Below are positions 21,754-33,045 of a stretch of 64,000 nt of DNA, piece by piece. How positions within the stretch are numbered: the stretch's first letter is position 1; each line of letters begins with the position of its first letter. Under the pieces are notes generated by a model. The model was not told where the DNA came from. It worked only from the letters and a program-made list of their open reading frames with translations, and ran no database searches. Both the position numbers and the translations under genes were made by a program. The stretch covers positions 4,030,001 to 4,094,000 of the forward strand of contig OZ038385.1 of NCBI GenBank assembly GCA_964036045.1. Direction: 5' to 3'. The DNA is from Eutreptiella sp. 'Long Island Sound 2002'. Its lineage: Eukaryota > Euglenozoa > Euglenophyceae > Eutreptiales > Eutreptiaceae.

Positions 21754-22303
21754 TGTAATTTTCCCCACAAGCCAGCAGTTTGTTCTGTCAGGTCTCGTCA
21801 TAGGGTTGTGGTCTGTGTATGCAATGCTATCATTTTAGCTGATGGTGTGATTCGACGGTTGTGGTACTGATGAGTGTAAGCGTGCAAATCACGCGCGCGC
21901 ATTGGCCAGAGCACAAGAGTTGTACATATAGATCGAGTGCTTGCCAGATTTTGCGTTTTTCTGAGATTAAATTCGTACCACTGAAGTGTTAAATCATTGA
22001 TTTTAAACTTGGCATCATCAGCATCATTTGTGTTGTTTAGGCCGCAATGGGTTACTTCTGAACTCGCTCTGATGGCGGGTTCTTCTGGGACGATTTGGAC
22101 CTGTGCATCTGTGGACCTCATGCTTACTGTTGTGCCTCCGTTGGAGAAGGGTCACCGTCAAGAAGTCCAGAGGAGTGAAAATATGAGGATGACGAAAATT
22201 TGGATTTAAAAGAATCAAGATGTGTTCTGTGGTTTTGAGGAGTGAGCGGAGTTTCGCAAGGATGGAGGAGTCAAAATATTTACAAGTTTTCAAAACTTTA
22301 ACA
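21754..22303 (+). repeat. 5' LTR of the 3.3-kb element
   Basis: 550 bp, TG...CA ends, direct copy of 24507-25056. Confidence 0.93.
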
Positions 22304-22449
22304 AGTTCAGAAGTCCCACCACGTCGTCGCTTTCGCCGCCGTGGATCTCGCTTGAGCGCAGCTCAGCAGCCCAAGGGTGTTGGCCGAGCCACTTTTGTTC
22401 TTTTCCTTTCCAGTTCGCTGCGTATTGCCGTGAACACCGTCAAGTTTGG

Positions 22450-22777
22450 AAATTCGTCGCGCCAAGTTTCCTCGTGGACGCCGCCAAGCTAAATTCGTCG
22501 CGCCAAGGTTCCTCGTGGACGCCCCCAAGCTAAAATCTTCGCGCCAAGGTTCCTCGTGGACGCCGCCAAGCTCAATTCGTCGGGCCAAAGTTCTTCGTGG
22601 ACGCCACCAAGCTAAATTCGTCGCGCCAAGGTTCCTCCTGGACGCCGCCAAGCTAAATTCGTCGCACCAAACTTCCTCGTGGACGCCGCCAAGCTAAATT
22701 CGTCGCGCCAAGGTTCTTTTCCAACGCCGCCAAGCTAAATTTGTCGCGCCAAAGTTCCTTTCCAATGCCGCAAAGCC
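22450..22777 (+). repeat. 41-bp tandem repeat, 8 units
   Basis: The unit begins AAATTCGTCGCGCCAAGG and ends CGCCAAGCT. Eight units lie in a row with point differences, the last two more diverged. Since 41 is not a multiple of three, the array is unlikely to be coding. Confidence 0.92.
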
Positions 22778-24506
22778 AGCTTTTTTGCTGACACGCGCTA
22801 GGTCTGTGGACCAGCGTTGTTTTTCACTTGGTCTCCGTATGTGCTTTTGGGCAGTGCTGCTAAATGCACTGTTGGCCCCGCTGTTGTATGGCTTTTAATT
22901 TATTGGACGCTGTGCTACTGATAGTACTATCCAAGTTCCCGCCATTGTGTGTGTAGTTCCCGCGTCCCTATTCACAGGAATGTAGGCTAAATTTGATGTG
23001 AATGTGAAAATGACTTTGGTACAGTCAGTAGTTTTTGCGATAAAAAGTACATCAGTTGGTCAGTTTTTTAATACTGATCTATGGGCTTGCCTTGTTTTTT
23101 TGAATCAAGTTTGTTTTTTATGTTTTCTGTGTGGGTACTCAATTGTGTACAGGTTTGTGGGGAAAAGACAGTTATGGATGTTTGGGTTATCGCAAGAGTG
23201 AAAGAGCGACCCACACATTAAAGATAACACTTTAAACCACCTTTGGAGTCCCAAAGATGCTTTGAGCTTTTAGTAAAATGACAGTTTTTGCATACATTTC
23301 CTTGTTTTCTTGGAAGGCCTAGTGTACCCCTGTCCCCCTGTTCTAGTATTCAGGTGGTGTAAAAGGCATTGGCCCCTTGGGGTGTTGGGTTATGGTGACA
23401 GTGACACCCGGTATATGTGTGAGTGTGTGAGTAGAGTGCCAAATTGGGCCGTGCGTCAATCCCTTCCCGTGGGAATTTCTATTGCCCACATGTTAACTTC
23501 TACCACCGAAACGAAGTCCAGGGTGTTTGTTTGCCCTTGGGATGTGTGTGTGCCACAGTTTATCGACACACCACCATTGGCGAAGGGGTGAGGTATCTCC
23601 TGAGGCCAACCGGAAATGAAGCAACCACCACCAGCACCTTTGGGGTATGCTGAGTGGTTATTGGGGTCGTGTGGAAACCGGTTGGTGGGATAGTGCATGG
23701 GCTATAGCCGGATGGCACTGCAGAGCACGCCACACTGTATTTTACGGTTACCCGCCCCATAGCTACAGTTGCAGGGTCCATAGACCAATGGGTGTCTGAG
23801 GGTGTGGGTTGGTCCCCCAGCTCCAAAAGCCAGGCCAAGGCCAACACCTTGACCTGGACGCTGAGGTAATTGGTATGCTGAATTATGTATTCATACTCTA
23901 TGCAGTCCCTTGTTGTATTGCAGGGACTTGCAGTGCGGTGAGGCCACCATGGTGGGTTTCGTGGGGTGTTTGTGTGTGTATGGCAGCCATGGTGTGCAGT
24001 GCATAGTGACTAGATATAGAAGGTCACAGAGATATTCTGAGATACAGGTTGAGGTATGTATATTATCTGTTGTTTATCTATGGGCGCAGTGAGTCTGGAT
24101 GACTCAAATGTGTGGTGCACGACTACCTTTTTCCTTGTTATTGCTATGAATTTCCATCATTCATCATATGGTAATGGGACAACAATGACATTGTCCCAGA
24201 TAATCCCATGCCATTTGCGTTGGCAGGGCACTGCAGAGCCCAGACCCGCCACTGGTGTGGGCCTTTTGGGGACAACAGGGCATTTTCCAGATGCCCCTGA
24301 CCTTCGGGATGCAACATGCAACCCTGAGGGGCTGGCACTGTTGGTGGGGGGGTTGCTGAAGTGTCTTGTTTTGTTTTATTTTCCACTCTATTGGTTAGAT
24401 GGTTGGTGAACTGCACGCCAGTGTGTCAAATTGTCATTATTTTCGCCAAAACACCCACCTGCAGCACTGCAGCCTTTGGCTGGGTGTTTTGGGCTGGGGG
24501 TGGGGG
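22778..24506 (+). other. Interior of the 3.3-kb LTR element
   Basis: Non-coding as far as I can see; only short unrelated open frames. It ends in the polypurine tract at 24491-24506. Confidence 0.7.
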
Positions 24507-25056
24507 TGTAATTTTCCCCACAAGCCAGCAGTTTGTTCTGTCAGGTCTCGTCATAGGGTTGTGGTCTGTGTATGCAATGCTATTGTTTTAGTTGATGGTG
24601 TGAATCGACGGTTGTGGTACTGATGAGTGTAAGCGTGCAAATCACGCGCGCGCATTGGCCAGAGCACAAGAGTTGTACATATAGATCGAGTGCTTGCCAG
24701 ATTTTGCGTTTTTCTGAGATTAAATTCGTACCACTGAAGTGTTAAATCATTGATTTTAAACTTGGCATCATCAGCATCATTTGTGTTGTTTACGCCGCAA
24801 TGGGTTACTTCTGAACTCGCTCTGATGGCGAGTTCTTCTGGGACGATTTGGACCTGTGGATCTGTGGACCTCATGTTTACTGTTGTGCCTCCGTTGGAGA
24901 AAGGTCACCGTCGAGAAGTTCAGAGGAGTGAAAATATGAGGATGACAAAAATTTGGATTTAAAAAAATCAAGATGTGTTCAGTGGTTTTGAGGAGTGAGC
25001 GGAGTTTCGCAAGGATGGAGGAGTCAAAATATTTACAAGTTTTCAAAACTTTAACA
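24507..25056 (+). repeat. 3' LTR of the 3.3-kb element
   Basis: 550 bp, preceded by the purine tract and followed by CTCAT. Confidence 0.93.
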
Positions 25057-25671
25057 CTCATTAAGAGCTTCATACCATTTTGATGGTGCATCCACCAAGC
25101 CATAGATGCTCTTGTTCAACTTCATAAACATGCCAGGTTCACCAATCTCCGGCGGAGGACGAAGAAATACATCACGGGTGATCTGACGGCCTTGGAGGGA
25201 AGCCGTAGAGATGTCAAAACAAAATGGCACCCAACCATAAACCGCCGTCATTGCCACCATCACACGCCACACGCCCCGATCCACCGTAGGACTGGCCGTG
25301 TCCAAGGACTCCTTGTCTGTTTCCTGAAACCCACGGGCAACAAGCCGAGACTTCGGAGTGACAGTGCCATCATCAAGAATCTTTTCAGTGTTCACCCAGC
25401 GCGTCGTAACAACCGGCTGTCCACGATCAGGGACTAATTCGTAGACACCACAGCGGTCCCAAATAGCCAGCTCACGTTGCTTTGCCTCCAAAAGATTTGG
25501 CTCCGCCGCCCTAGCAGCAGACACCTCGCCATGCGACTTCTTCTTCTTCAGAGCCATATTCGCAAGGCAAAAGGCAAAAAGGACCAGCTCGTCTTGAGAG
25601 TCAGCACAGAAGGTATTCACAACTTGAGGCACAGTCGCACCCTGCTGTCGCAACTGCTTCGAGAGCTCAGT
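25057..25671 (-). pseudogene. pol: Copia reverse transcriptase, N-terminal part
   Basis: The frame reads IWDRCGVYELVP, TRWVNTEKILDDGTV and KSRLVARGFQ, the usual start of the copia RT domain. CFDISTASLQG follows, where D is the first catalytic aspartate of the QxDVxxAFL block, then FMKLNKSIYGLVDAPSKWY (KLxKSLYGLKQAPRxWY block). It stops at the CTCAT target duplication of the inserted LTR element. The upstream side begins at residues TELSKQLRQQG directly after the G2 boundary, so the gene is 5'-truncated. Confidence 0.88.
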
Positions 25672-27940
25672 AGAAAGATGTCCTTGATTAGTGCCCTATA
25701 GATTTTGATGAAATCCTGCAGGTTTTGGATGGTGAAATCCCAAAACCAAAGGAGCAAGTAGAGCAAGAACAGGAAGTGGATCGAATCAATGAATAGTTTG
25801 AAATCCAGTGTAACGCAGAAGGGCTGCAGATAGACAAAGCAGGTATAAACACAAAGATTCAATCACAAATGGATAATACAAAAGATTTTATATGAAAGCT
25901 GGACTGACTCTAGCCTCCAAGATAGCATCAAGCACTTCATGTGCACTCTTTTGGGTGAAATGGTGCTGGTTAGGAATGTGGGGCATAGGTGTCAGGCCAG
26001 ACACAGAATATGACTTTGCCAAGCAACTGGATTCAGAAACAGTTAAAAAGTAGAACCACAATAAGTGGTAGAAACAATTGAGTATAGCGGTCTTGGGATG
26101 GGAGACCACTAGGCTTAACCTCCAAGGTAGGAAGCATGAAATGCCTATTTTATTTCGGTATATCCTCCATGAAGGAAGATACCTCCGCTCAGTTGAGTGG
26201 TAGGGGTGAACTTCATGGGGGGCTAGGGTTACAACCCTAGTTACTTTGAGAAAGTGTACTTTAGGCTTCAAAAGAGAGATAAAAATACTTAAGTTAGTCT
26301 TAGCATCAACAAAAGGGTTTTATCGGGGGCTTGGCCTGGATCAAGCCCTCCAAGAAAGACATGGCAGGGACACTTTCTTACTCCCCCTTGGAGTACTAGT
26401 TAGCTAAGCTAGTAGGACCAAGGAAAAAGGCTCAAATATTCCCAAAATTACCTCAGAAAATGCATTAAACTTACCAAAAACATCCTCATCAGTTCATGGA
26501 AGCCTATCACACTGTAGGTACCCTCCAAAAACAGTGTAATGTACCGTGAATGATGTCCCTTCGATGGGGCATTCCTCAAAAGTCACCAGTGTGCGACGAA
26601 AACTATTGGTAAAAATTGGGGGTAGTGGGGTTTGAACCCAGGACTCCCTCCCTAGAGCACATATGCTTGTCCACTAGGATACAGTCGAACGCTCTAATGC
26701 GGACGGCTATCGCTGCATACACAGCAATTTAGTAAACGTCCTGACCAAGGGCCAGGGCGGAGCAACACTCCCAATGGAGGACACATATCTCCAGGAGCTG
26801 AAAAAAATAGAAAATGTAACCAACAGGGAGTGATTCCTGCGGTTTAGCGAAAGGTGTAGCGATTTAACAAGTCAAATCGCTAAAAATCGACGAAATCACG
26901 CGGCAAATCGTCATTTTTACACCAAAACTCAAAGTCGGAGACAAGCGCAACGGAAGCGGACTTCAAAAACAAGGTTGCGCAAGCGTAAACGGCTTTTGAA
27001 AAAGAAGGTGTGAGCCGTAGTTTTTAAAGTTCTAAAGGAAAATTTTGCTAAGTTGCATCAAAATTTTTATAAACTTTAGGGAAAAGTATTCAAACTCAAC
27101 CCACACCACAGAGCAGGTGGACAACCCACCTCTCAGGTATGCCAGTGTCATCTCACACGCATGCATTGCGTTCGTGTTGGTTGCTTCGTTAAAACGTTAC
27201 GCCCGTCAACGCTGTGTTGGTTGGGGGTTCGGGTGCTCCTCTCTCTTGCTCTGCATAGGTCAAAACAGGAATGAAAGGTATGCGATGCGAATGGAGCGCG
27301 CAGCGCGCACGTAGGGTTAGAATATGCGCTGTGCTCGCGATGCATGTGCCTAATTGAGGCATTCACACGCTGTGGCGCTTCCCTTGTACCCCAATTGACC
27401 CTTGTTGTCTCTTCACAGGTAAGAAAAGAAAAAGTGCTTGCTCGTGTTTGTTTGCTCGTGTGTAGCCGTAGCGCTAAAGTAGGGTTGCTTAAAACGCTTA
27501 GGCTTGTTTTGCGCTGTGCAGTGCGCCACTTTCTCCCTCTTTTCTGCAGGAGAAAAGACAAGGGAAGCGTGCATGACACACAGTGCATTTTTCGCTTAGG
27601 GTGGTTTATAATTCGCCGTAGGTTTGTTTAAGCGCGTAGGGTTGTTTTGCGCTCGTGTTTTTCTCGGCATTCACATGATGCGTGGTGAGTAAGGTAGGTA
27701 AGCCCAGGACGAGCTCACCTCCTGGTTGAGTCACGCTGAGATTTGTTATGTTGGGTTAAATTGTAAGATCAGTGCATACTGGTGCATGCATATGACGCAT
27801 TAAAGGGTAGGCCACGCGGAGTGCGCACGGTATAACTCTTGTTTAGGTTACCCAGGGGCTCCACCCTACGTTCTTTAAGAGAACGGGTGGATTTCCTTAA
27901 GCTTGCTTGCTTGTACTGAGGTTCGAGAACAGCGTATTAT
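25672..27940 (-). other. G2 copy 2 distal non-coding region
   Basis: Inverted match to 15113-17388, including the tRNA-like motif (about 26630-26700). It ends in ATTAT at 27936-27940, the left copy of the LARD target duplication. Confidence 0.85.
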
Positions 27941-30900
27941 TGTTTGGTTTCCGTCATGCCCTGCGCCCCTCGGCCCCCCCTGTGGGGCCTGATCCCCGGT
28001 CATGGGGACACATACTCCTCCTTGTGCTGACCCCCGTCATCCCTTTGTGTAGCCTATTAAAGGCCCACACTATGGGATTTGATAGGGGATATTGTTAGCC
28101 TTCATCCCCCCTTAACCTTTCCTCTCATTGGTCTTCTGACTTGAGCCTGCAGTAGGGATATCAGGGAACTCGGCGTGTTTTTCCGCCGCTTTTGTATTAG
28201 TCATTAGGGAATCAATTGCCCTGTTGATACCTATGCGAATTTGCCTTAAATTCGCATAGGTACAGAAGTTAGATATTGGCAGCGGCCTGGTGGTGAACCG
28301 GCGTCGCGCCAATTCGCAGGCGAACTGCCAGTTGGGATCTGGCGACCCAAATCGCGAGACCATGAACTGGCCTTTACGGAAAGTCCATCCTGTTGACCTG
28401 AATTAATTCTGACTGCACGGTTGTAATAGTCAAGACTTAGTTTATGATAGGGAATTAAAAGTTCAGGTTCCGGTGCCACTATTTTCAAAAACCCCCTAAC
28501 GTCATGATGCCCAGCCATTTAAAGTATAGGAACAGCTTAGGCATCGTTGCCGGCACGTTACGGTGCCTTTTTCTTTTACACCCCATTGTTAGATTAGGCA
28601 TGGCATGCATATCTTATGCATTTCATGTAGTCACTTCAACCTAACCGTAAATTGAGATTTCCCATCCATTTCTCTTGGGGAGAGATGCAATGGAATGGCA
28701 TGACTCTCCTCTACAATGGTATGTTATTTGTTTGTGTGAGTTGCAAGTCAGTTTGGAGATATGACTAAATTATTAGGATTGAATTGAGTTTTGGTTGTGG
28801 TGAACAACCCATGGTGAGTCTCAAGCTCAAGTTGATTTCGATGATTCCAGGGTGAAGCCAACATTGGTATACATTTTGGTTTGCCTTTCCTTCCCTGTGC
28901 AATGTCGAGATATGGTCGTGGTGGGTCACCACACTTAATGGTGGGACCCACTTTCATGCATAAATAGTGCATTTTTGTTGTGTTCATGATGCCACTTTGT
29001 CGAGTTTGTGTGTCGCGTCATTGTCGAGTTTTTTCGTTATTTCATTTCCGGTGTCGTAGCAACGGGTCTCTAGTTGCATTATCACTTTGGTTCGAGTCCA
29101 TTTGAGCCATTGGTGATTTTTGGCGTCAATTTTAGTTTCGACATTTTGAGCACTTTGTTTTCATGTGCTCAAAGTTCGCCACTATATCTCCAAGATATAG
29201 TGGTGACGGAAAATAAGTAAGAGCTCATTTTGTTTGTACTTAGTGAGTACGAACAATATATGTTCGAGTTTTGGTTGCGTTTCGACGCTTTCGACATCTT
29301 TTGGTTCGAAGTTCTAAACTTTTTTGAGCTCATTTTGGCATAGTCATTTTATGCCAAAAATCACTCGATTTTGGCCTGTCTTCGGCCTACTTTTCGAGCT
29401 TGGATCTCCAAGCTCGTGTCGAGTTTGAGTCTAAGTGTTGTTTGTGCGTGTTGTGGCATGTGTCCTCTTTCGTTAATGCACTTTGTTCGGCCGTGATTCG
29501 TTGTACATAGGGCAACACATGAATTTTAGTGATTGTGTCTTGAATTTTATATTTTTCATGTGTTCACTTGTGGTGACCATGGTGATCCACTACCATTGAC
29601 TTTTTGGTCGAACTTTCGATCATTCGTGGTCTCCATAGTCCCTACTATCCATATATGGTCACGATAGAGTGTCGTCGATTTTTGTCTCTACGCTACGACC
29701 AATTTTCTATGTGCCATTTTGGTCAATTTTTGCTTGTAGTAAATTTGGTCATGTGAACATTGCCCAAATTTACCCAGTTATGGGTTGACTTTTTGAACTC
29801 ATATCTTCATGTTCATGTCGAGTTCGAACCCAGGTGTTGATTCCAATGAAAGGACATGCCTTCCAGTTTACGTGCATGCTTTTACTTGGTTATAACTCAC
29901 TTTGGGCTTACCACACCATTGCAATTTCTAAAACTTTTTGGAGATTTCAAATTTTGTGTGATCACTTCATTCACTTGGTTCAGTTCGGTCTTTGGGCCAA
30001 ATCTCCTTGTTCGTTGACCCTAGACCTCCCCAATGTGTCTACGTTGGGTATTTGAACTTGTTTTGGTATGTTCTATCACCTACCCAATCCATTCGAACCA
30101 AGTCTGCCAAGTGTATAGGATAGTGGTTTTACATGGTCCCAGAGATGTACATTATGGACCCTGAAAACCACCCTGTCATGTAGTCACTTGGCGGGTAAAC
30201 AGTAAAGAACCTATGAGGAGTTGGACCTTGGGGTCTTTTCCTATGTTTCAATGGTGCTCTCTACTTTGTATTGAGCATTTGTTGGAAGGTTACTGGTACA
30301 CAGGTTCACTGTTTTGAATTTTCTCTGGAATTTTGTTGAAAATTCCAAATTTCATGAGGTCACTTCTGGGCCATGGAAAAGTTAGGCCATCTTCTTGATT
30401 TGGGCCAATATTTTACCCATGGCCTCTCATCAGTGTCTATTCCTCATATTTGAGGAGCTTGGGTTATGGCCTACCCTTATGGGATCGGACCAAACCCATA
30501 TGTCACCTCAATTTGGACTTCAAATCTGACTCAGGAATGTATGCATAAGCCCTTTTTGAGGTCCCCAAAAATGACCTCAAAAAGTGGGTATTGGAGTTTG
30601 TTGGCTTGCTCCAAACTGAGGGAGAGGTAGGGTGAACCCCATTAGGACAATCAACTCCTCACCCGACCCTTTGTGCATGCACTTCCCTGGACCTTAGGCT
30701 GACCCTATGCGGGAGTTATTCGCATTCTTTTCTCCCTTGTTTTTCACTTAAGGGGAATTTCACCAAAGTGCGCAGCCTACCAGACTTGTGACAGTGACAC
30801 GGTATCAGGGAGCCAGACTCGGATATCTGGTGGGCATAATGTTTGACTGATGCCCTTTGGATGTGCCCACATGGAATTCTTCGAATCCCCTTTGCCTTGG

Positions 30901-31683
30901 CGGGAGAGTGTGTTGAGGTGGGTAACCTCTGATTTTTGGTTTTGCCCGTTTTTGTGCCCTGCTTCCCATGCTAGGTCTCAGAGCCCGTGTAGAGTTGGGT
31001 CCTGCCCCTCTACGTGTGTCAGGGTGAAGGTCTTGGCTACCCCCAACCACCCTTGTTTCCTTTTGGGATGTGGGATCCTGAGGTGGTATGGGCGATTTAC
31101 CACTTTACCCCCTTTTCCACAGAATTTCTGGGGCCTAAGTCTTATAGGCACCCAGGACCACCACCCCCCTACGGTGGTGTGATGGGGCTATCTCCTGCCC
31201 CAAGGGGACTTGAGTTAGGATATTTGGGGAGGATGGTGAGTGAGTGTGTAGGCACTAGACCCCTGCTTCTGGGGTCCTGTAGTGCCGGGAGTGGAGAGTG
31301 ACACCCCCCCCACCAGGGTAGGCTTTGACAGCCAATGGGCCTTACCGATGTCTTGTTGTTTTTGCATGTTTTGTTCTTCCTCCTTGGGGATCCTGAATCA
31401 GGCTACCCAGGATGTGCTGAGTGGGAGAGTGGGCTCCCTTTGTCCCCCCCTCTCCTGCCTTGATGCCACTTCCTTTGTGATTTCCAATGATTATTGTACC
31501 TTACCCTAACCGGGACATGGTTTGGAGGATTTACATGTTCCTATGACCTTTTGTACATGCTTTCTTTCCTTTGTTGTTTAGACCTCAAAGGGATTGCTTC
31601 GATTTCGCAATCCCGATGGATGCTCACTGAGTTGAGGGACTCAATGTGGATGTGAGTGGTCTTCCGCTTGTGCTACGCGTGCA
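27941..31683 (+). repeat. 5' LTR of the LARD
   Basis: 3743 bp. Several perfect hairpins occur: 28229-28261 (14-bp stem, loop GCCTT), about 29181-29204 (CACTATATCT/AGATATAGTG) and about 29335-29361 (TTTTGGCATA/TATGCCAAAA). GGCACGTTACGGTGCC followed by T residues (about 28552-28573) looks like a terminator; the other LTR has it perfectly paired. No gene is seen. Confidence 0.93.
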
Positions 31684-31856
31684 AGGGTGGGGTCTCGAAC
31701 AGGCGTTTCCAGCCAAAATTGTATTGAACTAGGGAGTTGGATGATAAATGTGTGGGTACAACCCTTGCTGTGCCAAACCCTGCCCCCAAGCCTGCCCCCA
31801 AGCATGGCCCTAAGGCTGTCTAAAGCATCTGCAGAAATTTCCCACGGTGTATATCT
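31684..31856 (+). promoter_or_regulatory. LARD primer-binding region and leader
   Basis: Starting four bases after the LTR, TGGGGTCTCGAACAGG (31688-31703) is a plausible tRNA primer-binding site because it begins TGG. I cannot name the tRNA. Confidence 0.5.
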
Positions 31857-33045
31857 ATGGCGAAGGCTTCACAGCTGAGCAGAGGAGGCCGCATGGGCTT
31901 GGAGAAGGTCGACTCGGAGATGGTAGCCCCGGAACAGCAAATCGAAGCATCGACCAGCCCCACATCCCGAGCGCCATCGGTAAGGCGCAAATCAAGCCCC
32001 TTATCCTCGGAAAGTGTCAATCCCTCGGCGATGGACTTCAAAGAGACCATGGATGCCCTCACCAAGGCCCTCATGGAGTTGGAAGAGTCCGGGAGAGAGC
32101 GCCTCACCATCCAATGCGGCATGGCGCGCCTCCCTATCTTGGAGGACTTCGTCATTGACTTGGGTCCTGCCCTGCGGGTATGCAGGCCAGCCCTGGCCAT
32201 CGAGGAGCGCTTGGAGTCCATGGAGAAGAGGATCTCAGTGATGGAGGAGGCCGTCAGGGCCCCTTACCGACCTCCTCGAGTCCACCGAACCCGGCAGCCC
32301 CAGCTCAGGACCACCCCCTGAGCCGGGCGCCTCAATCCCCCTAAGGGGAGGCCCCTATCTCAGTGGCCGCCCCCTCGCAGCCCTGGAGGCACCCATCAGT
32401 TGAAGGGCAGCCCCAATGGTTGCCGCCAACTCAACAATGGCCGGCGCCTTCGAGTTCATCAAAGAGATCAGGGGAACCGCGGACACCAACAACGGGGACG
32501 AGCACACCACGCCGACGTCGCCGAAGAGGATGTCGAGCAGGCCGACAAGTGAAGAGGCGACGACAACGTGAAGGGCCCGAACCAGCCCCAAGGGCCCCGT
32601 CGCCGGCCCCCATGACTCCACAGTCCTGAGCGACGCCCCCGAGGTCCTGAATGAGCCCCCGTGCGCCGCCAGGGCTGAGATGGGGCCGAATCAACCCCAT
32701 TCAGCCCCCCCAGAGGAGCCCATGGAGTTGACCACCGCGGCCGAACCGCAGAGCCCCATGGAGGACCCCTTGGAACTCAGGGATGTCCGCTCAGGGCTCA
32801 AGGAGGCCGAGAAGGATGCCCCATGCGCCCCCTCAGGGGCTGCGCAGTCCGAGGAGGCGACCATGAACGAGCAGGGCACTGTGGCAACTTGCCCCTGCCC
32901 TGAGGAGGTCCCCAAGACCATGCAGGACATGCTGGCGATCAACCCCAGCACTGTGGAGGCTCCACAGCCCGCGCCACCACGCTCGCTCAATCGCCTCCAA
33001 CAATTATGGGGATTCATCGCTCCCGAGTGCTACGACCTGATCTGA
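31857..33045 (+). pseudogene. Decayed gag-like open frame of the LARD
   Basis: Frame 31857-32321 gives 154 residues with a short coiled coil near its end (ERLESMEKRISVMEEAV). The likely continuation is in another frame from about 32340 to TGA at 33043-33045, interrupted by a TGA near 32400 and another near 32570, and rich in P, E and A. The last part from Met 32680 is open for 121 residues. It sits where gag should be, just after the primer-binding site, which is the only reason to call it gag-like. No capsid or zinc-knuckle motif is visible. Confidence 0.4.

Larger units (their letters stand above)
21754..25056 (+). mobile_element. Non-autonomous LTR retrotransposon, 3303 bp, inserted in copia pol
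   Basis: Two 550-bp LTRs (21754-22303 and 24507-25056) start TGTAATTTTC and end CTTTAACA. The 5-bp duplication CTCAT flanks the element (21749-21753 and 25057-25061). A purine tract (GGGCTGGGGGTGGGGG, 24491-24506) directly before the right LTR sets plus orientation. The 2.2-kb interior has no gag or pol. The LTRs differ at scattered sites, so the insertion is not brand new. No standard TGG primer-binding site follows the left LTR. Confidence 0.93.
20705..25671 (-). mobile_element. Ty1/copia fragment, split by an LTR element
   Basis: The minus strand carries the end of pol from a Ty1/copia element: the N-terminal half of RT at 25671-25057 and the rest of RT plus RNase H at 21753-20705. Integrase, protease and gag are missing because the 5' side stops abruptly at the end of G2 copy 2. 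The reading frame is continuous across the inserted element, so pol was still open at this point when it was hit. No copia LTR was recognised. Confidence 0.85.
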
